A stretch of DNA of 38,281 nucleotides from Rhodocyclaceae bacterium (GCA_018261935.1 JAGTRP010000029.1:1-38281), one strand, 5' to 3'; counted from the first letter of the stretch, positions 1 to 8,634 are shown. The notes: generated by a model not told the origin, from the sequence alone. Numbers and translations are program-made.

Positions 1-627
1 GCAAACGACAGAAGCGAAAATTCGCCAATATGGAGGAATCCATCATGCTGAGCATCCTGGGCATTCAGCCGTTATGATGTTCGAGTGAAAACGCCCTGGG
101 GGTGAGGGCGTTGGAAGTGTTTTAAGTTTTAAGCACGCTACCGCCATGCCGTATCACGTTCAGCCTGCGCGGTCGCGGGGTGTAGTCAAGTAAAGTTTTG
201 TAAGAACTTGAACATTGTACCCGGTGCTCTACCGTTCGGGCTACATTGTCATAAAAGAATATTTCGCAGATGTAGAAGCGTCGCCGGCGTGAAGCGCGCC
301 GTGGTTGACAGCGCTCTCCGGCCGCGGCTGATCGTGTTCTTCAGTTCTAGGAGTCCGGGCGGCAGAAGGCGGGAAACCCCTCGATGCTGAATGGGTGAGG
401 ATGCGCATAATGGAAGGATGAGCACCAGCTACGTTCCTGATCAGCCCGACCAGGTACCTGGCGGTGGTCGTGGATGCGATGACGGTGAGCGTGGGTGGGG
501 TGATGGTGGCGCTTGGTTGGATGGCCGCCACCGATGCTGAAGGTGGAATCGGGAGGTCCTGTGGCGACCACCAGGTTCAGCAGGTCAGAGCCATAGTGCT
601 GTCCGGCGTCCTTGCAAGAGACAAACT
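1..627. other. Left-end region without a recognisable gene
   Basis: I find no convincing gene here. Short open frames exist on both strands, but none has a recognisable motif or a good ribosome binding site. Two plus-strand frames run in from the left edge and stop at position 77 (24 codons) and position 88 (28 codons). Either could be the tail of a gene outside the window, and a hairpin follows at 90-112. The base composition from about 60 to 260 is visibly less G+C-rich than the rest of the window, which fits non-coding or transferred DNA. Between 300 and 627 the sequence is again G+C-rich and may include gene remnants. Confidence 0.5.
90..112 (+). terminator. Hairpin, possible terminator of a gene entering from the left
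   Basis: AACGCCCT at 90-97 pairs perfectly with AGGGCGTT at 105-112 across a 7-nt loop. It begins 2 nt after a stop codon at 86-88. A short T-rich stretch follows a few bases later, so this is a weak intrinsic-terminator candidate. Confidence 0.4.
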
Positions 628-3270
628 TCAGCTCAAAGCCCGATTCACCACCTCAAACACATCCCGCGACAATCCCGCCGCCCCGCGCATCCTCCCCAGC
701 GCCACCCGTGCATGCTCCTGCCGCCCCTTGTCGAACTTCCGCCACCGATCGAAGCACCGCGCCAACCTCGCCGCCACCTGGGGATTGATCGCATCAAGCT
801 CAAGTATCAGCTCGGCCAGGAAGCGATAGCCGCTGCCATCCGCCGCATGGAAGCGCACATGGTTGGCGCCGAAGGTGCGCAGCAGGGCGTAAACCTTGTT
901 CGGATTGCGCAAGTCGAAGGCCGGATGCCTGGTGAGGGCTTTTACATCTTCCAGCGTACCGGTTCGCCGGCTCCCCGCCTGCACTGCCAGCCATTTATCC
1001 ATGACCAGCACCTCGTTCTGCCAACGATCATGAAAAGCCGCCAGGGCCGACACTCTCTCCAGCCCCTCACTCTGCGCCAAATCGGCCAAGGCAGCGAACT
1101 GGTCAGTCATGTTGTCAGCGGTCTCGAATTGCTTCACGGCCAAAGCCCGCGTCTCCGGCGTATCAGGCAGCGCCAGATAGGCAAGACATAGATTGCGCAG
1201 CGCCCGCCGGCCCATATCCGCCGCGTCGGGACGGTAAGCTCCGGCAGTTGCCAATTCCGCGTAGAGTTTCCTGAAATGGGACTCCAGGCGGTTGGAAAGA
1301 AACAGCCGCAGCCCCTGGCGTGCGGCATGCAGAGCATCCGGATCCACAACCTCCATCTGCTCCGCCAGCGTCGCCTCGGTAGGCAGCACCAGCATCTCGG
1401 CAGCAAAAGCCGGATCAACCTCCGCCCGGCGCAGCACCCGGCCCGCCGCCGCGGCGAAACTCTCCGGCCAATGGGGCGTGCCGCCGGCGGCAATGACTTC
1501 GGCGGCCGCCAGGATCAGGCGCCCCGCCAGGCGCTGCCCGGCCTCCCAGCGGTTGAAGGGATCGCTGTCATGGGCCAGGAGATGGACCAGTTCGTCGTCC
1601 GAGTAATCCATGTCCAGCGCCACCGGGGCCGAGAAATCCCGTAGCAGGGAAGGCACCGGCTGGGCTGGCACGTCCTCGAAGACAAACTGCTGCTCCGACC
1701 CCACCAAGGAGAGGACGCGGCGGGTCTCCCCCTGCCCCGCCTGGCCTTCGAGGCGCAGGGGTAGGTCGCTGCCGTCCGCTCCCACCAACCCGACTGCAAC
1801 CGGGATATGGTAGGCCAGCTTCTCCGGCTGCCCGGGGGACGGGGCGCAGGATTGGGACAAGGTCAGGACATAGCGCTTGGCGGCGGAATCGTACTCACCC
1901 CGGGCCTTCACCCGGGGTGTACCGGCCTGGCTGTACCAGCGCTTGAACCGGGTAAAGTCCATCCCGGAGGCATCGGCCATGGCCGCGACGAAATCCTCGC
2001 AAGTCACCGCCTGGCCGTCGTGGCGTTCGAAATAAAGGTCCATGCCCCGCCGGAAGGCCTCGGCGCCGATCAGGGTATGGATCATGCGCACCACCTCGGC
2101 CCCCTTCTGGTACACGGTGGCGGTGTAGAAATTGTTGATTTCCATGTAGGACTCGGGCCGCACCGGGTGGGCCATGGGGCCCGCGTCCTCGGGGAACTGG
2201 CCGGCCCGCAGGCCCCGCACCTCGCGAATCCGGCTCACCGCCCGGCTGTACATGTCGGCCCCGAACTCCTGGTCACGGAAGACGGTCAGCCCCTCCTTGA
2301 GGGAAAGCTGGAACCAGTCCCGGCAGGTCACCCGGTTGCCGGTCCAGTTGTGGAAATATTCGTGGGCCACCACCCGGTCGATGTTTTCGTAATCGGCGTC
2401 GGTGGCCACGTCGGGCCGGGCCAGCACGTACTTGGTATTGAAGACGTTGAGGCCCTTGTTCTCCATTGCCCCCATGTTGAAATCGCCGACGGCCACGATC
2501 ATGTAATGGTCCAGGTCGCATTCCAGGCCGAACACTTCCTCGTCCCAGGCCATGGCCTTCTTCAGCCCCGCCATGGCGTGGCCGCACTGGTCCAGCTTGC
2601 CCGGCTCCACATAGATGGCGAGCTGGACGGTGCGCCCGGAACGGGTGCGGAAGCTGTCATGAAGAACATCCAGCCTGGCTGCCACCAGGGCGAAAAGATA
2701 ACAGGGCTTGGGGAAAGGATCCTCCCAGCGGGCCCAGTGCCGCCCCTCCCCCTCGTCTCCGGTCCCCACCGGATTGCCGTTGGCCAGCAGAACCGGCAGA
2801 GTGGCCTTATCGGCGTGGAGGGTGACGGTGTAGCGGGACATCACGTCGGGGCGGTCCGGGAACCAGGTGATGCGCCGGAAGCCCTGGGCCTCGCACTGGG
2901 TCACGTAGCCATCGGCCGAGCGGTAGAGGCCAGAGAGCCGGGTGTTGGTGTCCGGGTGCAGGCGGGTGACGGTGCGCAGCTCGAAGCGGTCCGGCACCTC
3001 GGGAATGGTCAGGTAGTGGGTATCCAGGCTGTAGCGCCCGGCCTCAAGGGGCACTCCGTCCAGATCCACAGCCACGGTGATGAGTTCCTCCCCGTCCAGG
3101 ATCAGGGGCGCGTCCCGCCAGGGGGACGCCGGATTGCGGCGCACCGCCAGCCGGGCCGTGACCAGGGCTTCGCTAGGATGGAAAGCGATATCCAGATCCA
3201 CCCGGTCCACCAGGAAAGGGGGCGGGGTGTAGTCGGCGAGGCGGATGGTGTGGGGAGTTTCGCTTTTCAT
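628..3270 (-). CDS. pepN: Aminopeptidase N (M1 family zinc metallopeptidase)
   Basis: A cytoplasmic zinc aminopeptidase that removes N-terminal residues from peptides during protein turnover. The 880-residue length matches the proteobacterial PepN family. The exopeptidase motif GAMEN lies at residues 267-271. The zinc-binding helix HEYFH is at 303-307, with the third zinc ligand E326 in a KEG motif 19 residues later. The C-terminal half is the helical domain typical of the long PepN form. There is no signal peptide. The ATG at 3268-3270 gives the expected N-terminus. It is transcribed away from the HNH gene at 3377, and a perfect palindrome lies between the two genes. Identification is secure from the motifs and length. 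Confidence 0.97.
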   Translation of the reverse strand: MKSETPHTIRLADYTPPPFLVDRVDLDIAFHPSEALVTARLAVRRNPASPWRDAPLILDGEELITVAVDLDGVPLEAGRYSLDTHYLTIPEVPDRFELRTVTRLHPDTNTRLSGLYRSADGYVTQCEAQGFRRITWFPDRPDVMSRYTVTLHADKATLPVLLANGNPVGTGDEGEGRHWARWEDPFPKPCYLFALVAARLDVLHDSFRTRSGRTVQLAIYVEPGKLDQCGHAMAGLKKAMAWDEEVFGLECDLDHYMIVAVGDFNMGAMENKGLNVFNTKYVLARPDVATDADYENIDRVVAHEYFHNWTGNRVTCRDWFQLSLKEGLTVFRDQEFGADMYSRAVSRIREVRGLRAGQFPEDAGPMAHPVRPESYMEINNFYTATVYQKGAEVVRMIHTLIGAEAFRRGMDLYFERHDGQAVTCEDFVAAMADASGMDFTRFKRWYSQAGTPRVKARGEYDSAAKRYVLTLSQSCAPSPGQPEKLAYHIPVAVGLVGADGSDLPLRLEGQAGQGETRRVLSLVGSEQQFVFEDVPAQPVPSLLRDFSAPVALDMDYSDDELVHLLAHDSDPFNRWEAGQRLAGRLILAAAEVIAAGGTPHWPESFAAAAGRVLRRAEVDPAFAAEMLVLPTEATLAEQMEVVDPDALHAARQGLRLFLSNRLESHFRKLYAELATAGAYRPDAADMGRRALRNLCLAYLALPDTPETRALAVKQFETADNMTDQFAALADLAQSEGLERVSALAAFHDRWQNEVLVMDKWLAVQAGSRRTGTLEDVKALTRHPAFDLRNPNKVYALLRTFGANHVRFHAADGSGYRFLAELILELDAINPQVAARLARCFDRWRKFDKGRQEHARVALGRMRGAAGLSRDVFEVVNRALS

Positions 3271-3293
3271 GGGGAATCCAGGGAATTTAAGAA

Positions 3294-3308
3294 TGACGTA
3301 ATACGTCA
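3294..3308. promoter_or_regulatory. Perfect palindrome in the divergent pepN/HNH intergenic region
   Basis: TGACGTA-A-TACGTCA is a 7-bp inverted repeat around one central base. It lies 24 nt upstream of pepN and 69 nt upstream of the HNH gene, in an A+T-richer stretch. The position and symmetry fit a dimeric repressor or activator site. The regulator is unknown. Confidence 0.45.
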
Positions 3309-3376
3309 GATGTCTTGAATAGGGGAGTGTTCCGGTATTAATTTAGTGTCTTATCCATTATCGATTTTCTCACACC

Positions 3377-3751
3377 ATGACTTCCAGCACCGCCAACAAC
3401 CGTCTTGACCGCGTCGTCCTCGAAGCCCGCCGGGCCGCCGAGGAAAGGGAAAAGGGCTATCGCGAGCGGGCCCTCAAGATCTATCCCTGGATCTGCGGCC
3501 GCTGCGCCCGGGAATTCACCCACAAGAACCTGCGGGAACTCACGGTCCACCATCGGGACCATAACCACGACAACAACCCGTCCGACGGCAGCAACTGGGA
3601 GCTTCTTTGCCTCTACTGCCACGACAACGAGCACCAGAAGCAGATCGAGGCGGACACCGGCAACACCAGCACCAAGGGCTCGGGAAACGTCGCCACCCAC
3701 AATCCCTTCGCCGACCTGAAGGCCCTGATGGCCGGCAAGGGCAAGGGCTGA
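3377..3751 (+). CDS. yajD: YajD-like HNH nuclease family protein
   Basis: A 124-residue HNH-fold protein. Two cysteine pairs, C40-x2-C43 and C78-x2-C81, form a structural zinc site around the HNH core, which reads H58-H59-x-D-H62-N63. A W74-E75-L-L segment precedes the second pair, as in YajD. The family is widespread in proteobacteria and is predicted to bind or cut DNA; its physiological role is not established. The N-terminal 30 residues are charged and helical, and there is no signal peptide. It is a single gene followed 17 nt later by the DUF72 gene, so the two may be co-transcribed. The family call is confident; nuclease activity is inferred from the motif. Confidence 0.88.
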   Translation: MTSSTANNRLDRVVLEARRAAEEREKGYRERALKIYPWICGRCAREFTHKNLRELTVHHRDHNHDNNPSDGSNWELLCLYCHDNEHQKQIEADTGNTSTKGSGNVATHNPFADLKALMAGKGKG

Positions 3752-3768
3752 ACTCCCGAGGAGGACCC

Positions 3769-4662
3769 TTGGACGGCATCCGCGTAGGCACCGCTTCCTG
3801 GACCGACAAGTCCCTGATCGATTCCGGGGAGTTCTATCCTTCCGACGTCAATACGCCGGAGGGACGCCTGCAATACTACGCCGGGCACTTTCCCCTGGTG
3901 GAAGTGGACAGCTCCTACTACGCCATGCCGACGGTGCGCAATGCCATGCTCTGGGCGGCCCGCACCCCGAACGACTTCGTTTTCGACATCAAGGCCTTCC
4001 GCCTCTTCACCCAGCACCAGACCGATCCCCACGTCCTGCCCCCGGACATCCGCGAGGCCCTGGGCCCGGTCGGCAAGAAGAACGTCTATTACCGCGACCT
4101 CCCCGCTCCCCTGCTGGACGAGCTCTGGCTGCGCTTCGCCATGGCCATCGAACCCCTGCGCCGGGCCGGCAAGCTGGGGGCTGTGCTCTTTCAGTTCCCG
4201 CCCTGGTTCGTCCCCTCCCCGGCCAGCCTCGCCCACATCGGCGCCTGCGCAGAGAAGCTGCCGGGCTGCCGGATCGCTGTCGAATTCCGTAACAAGGCCT
4301 GGTTCGAGGGCAAGCGGTCGGCTTGGGTCCTGGACTTCGAGCGGGAGCACGGCCTTTCCCACGTGGTGGTGGACGAGCCCCAGGGATTTTCCAGCAGCGT
4401 CCCCACCCTCTGGGAGGTCACCAGCCCCGAACTGGCGGTGGTGCGGCTCCACGGGCGCAACCGGGATACCTGGGAAAAGAAGGGCCTGGGCTCCTCGACG
4501 GAGCGCTTCAATTACCTGTATAAGGAAGAGGAGCTCCAGGGCCTGACCGAAGGCGTCCGGCAACTGGCCGACACCGCCCGGTCGGTGCATGTGCTCTTCA
4601 ACAACAACTTCGGCGCCTACGCCCAGAGGAACGCCATGGAATTCCGCCAGCTCCTCACGTAA
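3769..4662 (+). CDS. DUF72 domain-containing protein (YecE-like)
   Basis: The start is a TTG at 3769-3771, preceded by a strong GAGGAGG ribosome binding site. This gives 297 residues beginning L-D-G-I-R-V-G-T-A-S-W-T, the usual DUF72 N-terminus; upstream in-frame codons overlap the HNH gene and are not needed. DUF72 proteins adopt a TIM-barrel-like fold. Conserved stretches visible here include V-E-V-D-S-S-Y-Y near the N-terminus, A-V-E-F-R in the middle, the R-L-H-G-R-N segment, and the F-N-N-N-F-G-A-Y-A-Q-R-N-A motif near the C-terminus. The biochemical function of the family is not firmly known. It is cytoplasmic, with no signal peptide or membrane segment. Confidence 0.93.
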   Translation: MDGIRVGTASWTDKSLIDSGEFYPSDVNTPEGRLQYYAGHFPLVEVDSSYYAMPTVRNAMLWAARTPNDFVFDIKAFRLFTQHQTDPHVLPPDIREALGPVGKKNVYYRDLPAPLLDELWLRFAMAIEPLRRAGKLGAVLFQFPPWFVPSPASLAHIGACAEKLPGCRIAVEFRNKAWFEGKRSAWVLDFEREHGLSHVVVDEPQGFSSSVPTLWEVTSPELAVVRLHGRNRDTWEKKGLGSSTERFNYLYKEEELQGLTEGVRQLADTARSVHVLFNNNFGAYAQRNAMEFRQLLT

Positions 4663-4674
4663 AACCCATAAGAG

Positions 4675-4696
4675 TTGTACAATTTACGTTAACGTA
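4675..4696. promoter_or_regulatory. Candidate toxin-antitoxin operator (two palindromes)
   Basis: TTGTACAA (4675-4682) and TACGTTAACGTA (4685-4696) are two perfect palindromes separated by 2 nt, ending 17 nt before the antitoxin ATG. The first contains TGTACA, the core described for YefM-YoeB operators. Autoregulation by the Phd/YefM-type antitoxin encoded next is the natural reading. The ribosome binding site AAGGAG follows just downstream. Confidence 0.6.
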
Positions 4697-4713
4697 TTCA
4701 TGAAGGAGCGCCC

Positions 4714-4998
4714 ATGAGCGTGCGAACCAGCGACATCGTGCCGATCAGCGAAGCCCGTGCCCGCCTGACAGAATTGGCCGATGAAGTCGTCGGGGCGGGT
4801 GCGGAAAAGGTACTGACGAAGAATGGGTCGAGCTTCGTGGCCATCGTCGATGCGAAGAAGCTCGACTACTACCATGCCCTGGAAGAGGAACACGCCGGGC
4901 TGGTCTTGCTGGACGAGGCGGAAAAAGGCCTGCGGCAAATCCTTGCCGGGGAACGGGTGTCGAGCGACGACCTGATGCGGGCATTGTCGGATCGATGA
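4714..4998 (+). CDS. Phd/YefM family antitoxin
   Basis: A 94-residue protein with the Phd/YefM N-terminal DNA-binding fold. The typical segment I-S-E-A-R-A-R-L-T-E-L (about residues 11-21) is followed by V-L-T-K-N-G and an F-V-A-I-V-D strand. The C-terminal region is acidic and helical, as expected for a toxin-neutralising tail. The ATG at 4714 has an AAGGAG ribosome binding site, and two palindromes lie directly upstream. It overlaps the toxin gene by 4 nt (ATGA), giving the standard antitoxin-first order. It would repress its own operon and neutralise the partner toxin. The family assignment is strong. Confidence 0.92.
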   Translation: MSVRTSDIVPISEARARLTELADEVVGAGAEKVLTKNGSSFVAIVDAKKLDYYHALEEEHAGLVLLDEAEKGLRQILAGERVSSDDLMRALSDR

Positions 4999-5378
4999 CG
5001 CTGCCGGCCAATGTCCGCGTCGAAGCCGCTCCGAATTTTCTGCACAACCTTGAGGCGGCACGCCAGTTTTTCACAGCCCAGGATGCCGATTCGGCAGTCG
5101 AACGTTTTCGCAAGCTGAGAGCCGACCTGCGGGAAATGATCGCCGTGCTGGCCTGGTCGCCGGCCAGCGGCCGCCCGGCACGCTTTCTCGCCGGACGCTC
5201 GGCTCAGGCACGGCTGAGATCGGATGCCGTGCAGCAGTTGGCAGCCCAGGCGGGCCTGCCCCAGCTTCGCGAGTATGTGATTGGCCGCCATCTGGTGCTG
5301 TACGCCCATTCCGACACCGAGGTGGTGCTGCTGGAGTTGAAACACCAGCGGCAGCTGATGTACAGCGCCGAGGACTAG
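4995..5378 (+). CDS. RelE/ParE superfamily toxin
   Basis: A 127-residue protein starting at an ATG that overlaps the antitoxin stop codon. The C-terminal part, L-R-E-Y-V-I-G-R-H-L-V-L-Y followed by V-V-L-L-E-L-K-H-Q-R-Q, is the typical end of RelE/ParE toxins, where the beta sheet carries basic residues and a final H-x-R/Q-x-x-x-Y pattern. Family members either cut ribosome-bound mRNA (RelE type) or poison DNA gyrase (ParE type); the sequence alone does not decide between them. At 127 residues it is longer than the usual 90-100, because of extra sequence around residues 60-85. Confidence 0.87.
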   Translation: MTLPANVRVEAAPNFLHNLEAARQFFTAQDADSAVERFRKLRADLREMIAVLAWSPASGRPARFLAGRSAQARLRSDAVQQLAAQAGLPQLREYVIGRHLVLYAHSDTEVVLLELKHQRQLMYSAED

Positions 5379-5381
5379 CCG

Positions 5382-5753
5382 ATGGCTTTCGACAACTTCC
5401 CGAACCCTGCGGCAACCGAACGCGGCACCCGCGTCGCCCTCATTTTCGGCTTGGTCACGGAACGCCTGGCCGTCTATTACGAGCATGGCCAGTGGCTCAC
5501 CCAGGCCCAGGGGGCGAGCCTGGCCGCCGACTGGCTGGCCCGCTCGAAGCGCCGGCTGCCCCTGGACGAGCGGCGGCGCCTGTCGGCCCTCAGCGACCAG
5601 CTGGCCCGGCAGATCGCCGAATCGGTCTCCCGGGAGACGGGACTCTATATTGCTCACGAACTCCGGGAATCCCTCGACCCCAGGTACCACTCGGAAATCG
5701 GCCAATCCATCATGAAGGAGTGCGAGGGCCTGCTCGATGCCGAAACAGGCTAG
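5382..5753 (+). CDS. Hypothetical protein next to the toxin-antitoxin pair
   Basis: A 123-residue protein that I do not recognise. It starts 3 nt after the toxin stop codon, so it is probably transcribed with the toxin-antitoxin pair, although the ribosome binding site is not obvious. It is rich in arginine, leucine and glutamate and looks mostly helical, with no signal peptide or transmembrane segment. There is no metal or catalytic motif. It might be a third gene of the operon or an independent small cytoplasmic protein. No function is proposed. Confidence 0.7.
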   Translation: MAFDNFPNPAATERGTRVALIFGLVTERLAVYYEHGQWLTQAQGASLAADWLARSKRRLPLDERRRLSALSDQLARQIAESVSRETGLYIAHELRESLDPRYHSEIGQSIMKECEGLLDAETG

Positions 5754-5815
5754 CCCGTGCCCCGTCAAAGCTCTGTAGAATCGATCCGTCTTCGTCCCCC
5801 CCACGGAGCGTCGCC

Positions 5816-6094
5816 ATGAGCCACAAGCACGAAGCCCTGCTGCGAACCATCTTCCAGGATCCGGTCAGCGGCAATGTCCACTGGCGGGAAATCGAATCCC
5901 TGCTCCACCACCTGGGCGCCACCGTCGAGCCCGGCCATGGAGCCCGCTTCCGCATCGTCCTCAACCGGGTGGAAGGCTTCATCCACCATCCCCACAACAG
6001 CAGCACCTGCACCAAGAACGACATCAAGCAGCTGCGGGAATTCCTGGCCCACGCCAGCGTCAGCTTGTCGGCCTACGAAGCGGAAAAGAAGTAG
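5816..6094 (+). CDS. HicA-like small protein without a HicB partner
   Basis: The ATG at 5816 gives 92 residues. The sequence resembles HicA mRNA-interferase toxins: a short helix, a strand leading into G-A-T-V-E-P-G-H-G-A-R-F, then a basic H-H-P-H segment and a terminal helix K-N-D-I-K-Q-L-R-E-F-L. The His in G-H-G-A-R-F sits where HicA enzymes carry their active-site histidine. HicA is normally followed or preceded by hicB. Here the neighbours are the hypothetical gene at 5382 and the MFS gene at 6185, so no HicB is adjacent. It may be a domesticated or orphan family member. A longer in-frame upstream extension exists but overlaps the previous gene and is not convincing. Confidence 0.75.
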   Translation: MSHKHEALLRTIFQDPVSGNVHWREIESLLHHLGATVEPGHGARFRIVLNRVEGFIHHPHNSSTCTKNDIKQLREFLAHASVSLSAYEAEKK

Positions 6095-6184
6095 CCGGCA
6101 GCCGGGCCCCTCCCAGGTAACCGTCAGAACCAGGCGACAGCCGTGCTGTCCCTGGAAGTCTGGATGCCACGATATGGAGGGGAA

Positions 6185-7717
6185 ATGCTTTTTCCGCCGG
6201 TGGAACGGGTTTCCGAGGCCGAACTCCAGGCAGGCCTCGGCAACCTGGTCAGGGATGGCGTCTATGCCCAGGCCGTGGGCGCCCTGACCACAGGCGTCCT
6301 CCTGGTGGGCTACGGGCTGGCCCTGGGCGCCTCCAACCTGGTCATCGGCCTCCTGGCCGCCGTTCCCTTCCTCGCCCAGCTGGCCCAGATCCCCACCATC
6401 CTCCTGGTGGAACGCCTGCGGGCGCGGCGGACCATCGCCGTGGCCGCCCTGGCCCTCGGCCGCTTCCTCCTGGTGCCCCTGGCCTTTCTCCCCTTCCTCG
6501 CCTCCCGGGAGCTGGCCCAGGTCCTGCTGGTCGGCGGCATCGCCGCCAGCTCCGCCCTGGGAGCCGTGGGGGCCTGCAGCTGGAATTCCTGGGTCCGGGA
6601 TCTGGTGCCGGAAGGCATCCTGGGGGCCTTCTTCGCCCGGCGCCTGTTCTACGGCACCGGCTTCATCCTGGTCCTCGGGGTGGTGGCCGGCCTCTTCATC
6701 GACGGCTGGAATCGCCTGAGCCCCGGCCAGCCGGCCCAGGCCTACACGGCCCTCTTCCTGCTGGGGGCCGGCACCGGGGCGCTGAGCACCCTCTACCTGG
6801 CGCGGGTGCCGGAGATCCGCATGGCGCCCCCGGAGCGGGTGATCCGCCTCGGCCGGATGCTCGCCGAGCCTTTCCGGGACCCGAACTTCCGGCGCCTCAT
6901 CTGGTTCCTCGGGGCCTGGCAGTTCGCCACCAACCTGGCCGCCCCATTCTTCACCGTCTACCTGGTTTCCCAACTGCACTACAAGATGGCCTTCGTCATG
7001 TTCCTGGTGGTCATCAGCCAGCTGGCGAACCTCCTGGTCCTGCGCAAGTGGGGCGAGCTCACCGACCGCTTCAGCAACAAGGCGGTGCTGCGGCTATGCG
7101 CCCCCCTGTTCCTCCTCTGCATCTTCGCCTGGACCCTGGTGGCGGTGCCCGAAAAACACGCCTACACGGGCCTGCTCCTCATCCTCCTGCACATTGCCAT
7201 GGGCCTCACCGTCGCCGGCGTCACCCTGGCCGCCGGCAATATCGGCCTCAAGCTGGCGCCCCGGGGGCGGGCCACCGCCTACCTGGCCGCCGGCAGCATC
7301 GTCAGCTCCCTGGCCGCCGGCATCGCTCCCGTCATCGGCGGCCTCTTCGCCGACGACTTCACCGCCCGGGAACTGTCCCTGATCCTGCGCTGGATCAGCG
7401 GCGCCGAGGCGACCGAATTCGTCACCCTGCGCCTGCGCCACTGGGATTTCTTCTTCCTCCTGGCCAGCGTCCTCGGCCTCTACGCCCTGCACCGCCTCAC
7501 CCTGGTGCAGGAAAAGGGCCCGGGGGAGGACCGGGCCATGCTGCAGGAAATCATCGACGACACCCGCCGGGCCGTCGCCAGCCTGTCGTCGGTGGCGGGT
7601 CTTCGCCTGATGACCACCTTCCCCTTCGGACGCATCGTCCAGGCCGCCCGGGCCAAGCGGGCGAAACCCCGGCCCCCCGGCCAACCGGCCCCCGGATTGC
7701 CGGGCCACAATCCGTAA
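6185..7717 (+). CDS. MFS transporter
   Basis: A 510-residue multi-pass inner membrane protein of the major facilitator superfamily. About twelve hydrophobic segments are spread along the chain, with a long cytoplasmic loop near the middle (about residues 210-240, Arg-rich) dividing the two halves. The ATG at 6185 follows the purine-rich GGAGGGGAA, which decides the start; an upstream in-frame GTG at 6143 would add 14 non-family residues. The C-terminal 50 residues are basic and extend past the last membrane segment. The substrate cannot be inferred from the sequence. It stands between the HicA-like gene and the amidase gene with no functional link to either. Confidence 0.88.
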   Translation: MLFPPVERVSEAELQAGLGNLVRDGVYAQAVGALTTGVLLVGYGLALGASNLVIGLLAAVPFLAQLAQIPTILLVERLRARRTIAVAALALGRFLLVPLAFLPFLASRELAQVLLVGGIAASSALGAVGACSWNSWVRDLVPEGILGAFFARRLFYGTGFILVLGVVAGLFIDGWNRLSPGQPAQAYTALFLLGAGTGALSTLYLARVPEIRMAPPERVIRLGRMLAEPFRDPNFRRLIWFLGAWQFATNLAAPFFTVYLVSQLHYKMAFVMFLVVISQLANLLVLRKWGELTDRFSNKAVLRLCAPLFLLCIFAWTLVAVPEKHAYTGLLLILLHIAMGLTVAGVTLAAGNIGLKLAPRGRATAYLAAGSIVSSLAAGIAPVIGGLFADDFTARELSLILRWISGAEATEFVTLRLRHWDFFFLLASVLGLYALHRLTLVQEKGPGEDRAMLQEIIDDTRRAVASLSSVAGLRLMTTFPFGRIVQAARAKRAKPRPPGQPAPGLPGHNP

Positions 7718-7753
7718 CCTATAGTGCGAGCCTTTCAACCGGTTTCCACCGCC

Positions 7754-8530
7754 ATGCCGACCGTACCCGGCTCCCTTCTCCCTGCACCCCGGGCGGGGCT
7801 CCTCGCCCTGCTCGCCGCCCTCTGCCTCGCCGCCTGCACCACGGTCCCCGCGCCGATCGGGCCGGAGATACCGGTCACCTGGCGGGGCTCCCCCAATTTC
7901 GACGAGCGGCGCCCGAATCTGGTGGTCATCCACCACACCACCGACGACTCGGTGGACGAGGCCCTGGGGACCCTCCTCTCCCCCCTCCGGAAAGTCAGCG
8001 CCCACTACCTCGTCGGCCGGGACGGCGTCATTTTCCAGCTGGTGGATGAGCGGGCCCGGGCCTGGCATGCCGGCAGGTCCTACTGGGGCGGCAATACCGA
8101 CATCAATTCCGCCTCCATCGGCATCGAACTCGACAACAACGGCAGCGAGCCCTTTCCGGAGGCCCAGATCAGGGCTCTCCTCGCCCTCCTCGCCGACCTC
8201 AAGGCCCGCTACAACATCCCCGCCGCCAATTTCGTCGGCCATGCCGACGTGGCGCCGGGCCGCAAGGCCGACCCGAGCGAATTCTTCCCTTGGCAAAGGC
8301 TGGCGGAAAACGGCTTCGGCCTCTGGTGCGAAGCCCCCTACCCGGCGGTGCCGGAAAACTTCGATATCGTCACCGGCCTCATGGCCCTCGGCTACGACCC
8401 CGCCAGCGAGGCCGCCCTCCATGCCTTCCGGAGCCACTTCCTGCGGGATGGCGGAGCGGGCGACACGGAACTGGCCAGGACCGCCAGCGTGCTCAACTGC
8501 CTGGTCCGGCGCAAGGCCGCCCAGCCCTGA
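7754..8530 (+). CDS. AmpD-like N-acetylmuramoyl-L-alanine amidase, lipoprotein
   Basis: Predicted to cleave the bond between N-acetylmuramic acid and L-alanine in peptidoglycan fragments. With the ATG at 7754 it has 258 residues. The N-terminus is a lipoprotein signal ending in L-A-A-C (cysteine at about residue 28), so it is probably membrane-anchored in the periplasm, like AmiD rather than cytosolic AmpD. The Amidase_2 zinc ligands are visible: H60 in V-V-I-H-H, H163 in G-H-A-D, and D173 in K-A-D-P-S-E-F-F-P-W. The C-terminal about 70 residues resemble the peptidoglycan-binding helical domain of AmiD. An upstream GTG at 7724 is a less likely start. Confidence 0.9.
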   Translation: MPTVPGSLLPAPRAGLLALLAALCLAACTTVPAPIGPEIPVTWRGSPNFDERRPNLVVIHHTTDDSVDEALGTLLSPLRKVSAHYLVGRDGVIFQLVDERARAWHAGRSYWGGNTDINSASIGIELDNNGSEPFPEAQIRALLALLADLKARYNIPAANFVGHADVAPGRKADPSEFFPWQRLAENGFGLWCEAPYPAVPENFDIVTGLMALGYDPASEAALHAFRSHFLRDGGAGDTELARTASVLNCLVRRKAAQP

Positions 8531-8574
8531 GGTTCGCCCCGACGCCGGCGGTGAACCACCGATAGCGCCCACGG

Positions 8575-8592
8575 TCGAATCCTACGATTCGA
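8575..8592. repeat. Inverted repeat flanked by an imperfect direct repeat
   Basis: TCGAATC (8575-8581) and GATTCGA (8586-8592) form a perfect 7-bp inverted repeat with a 4-nt spacer. It sits between two copies of a 13-15 nt direct repeat, GATAGC(GC)CCACGGT, starting at 8561 and 8591. It lies 42 nt upstream of the small secreted protein gene, so it could be an operator or a weak terminator of the amidase gene. Confidence 0.4.
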
Positions 8593-8634
8593 TAGCCCAC
8601 GGTTTTCAGGGAGCAGCAATGCAAGGAGAAAACC

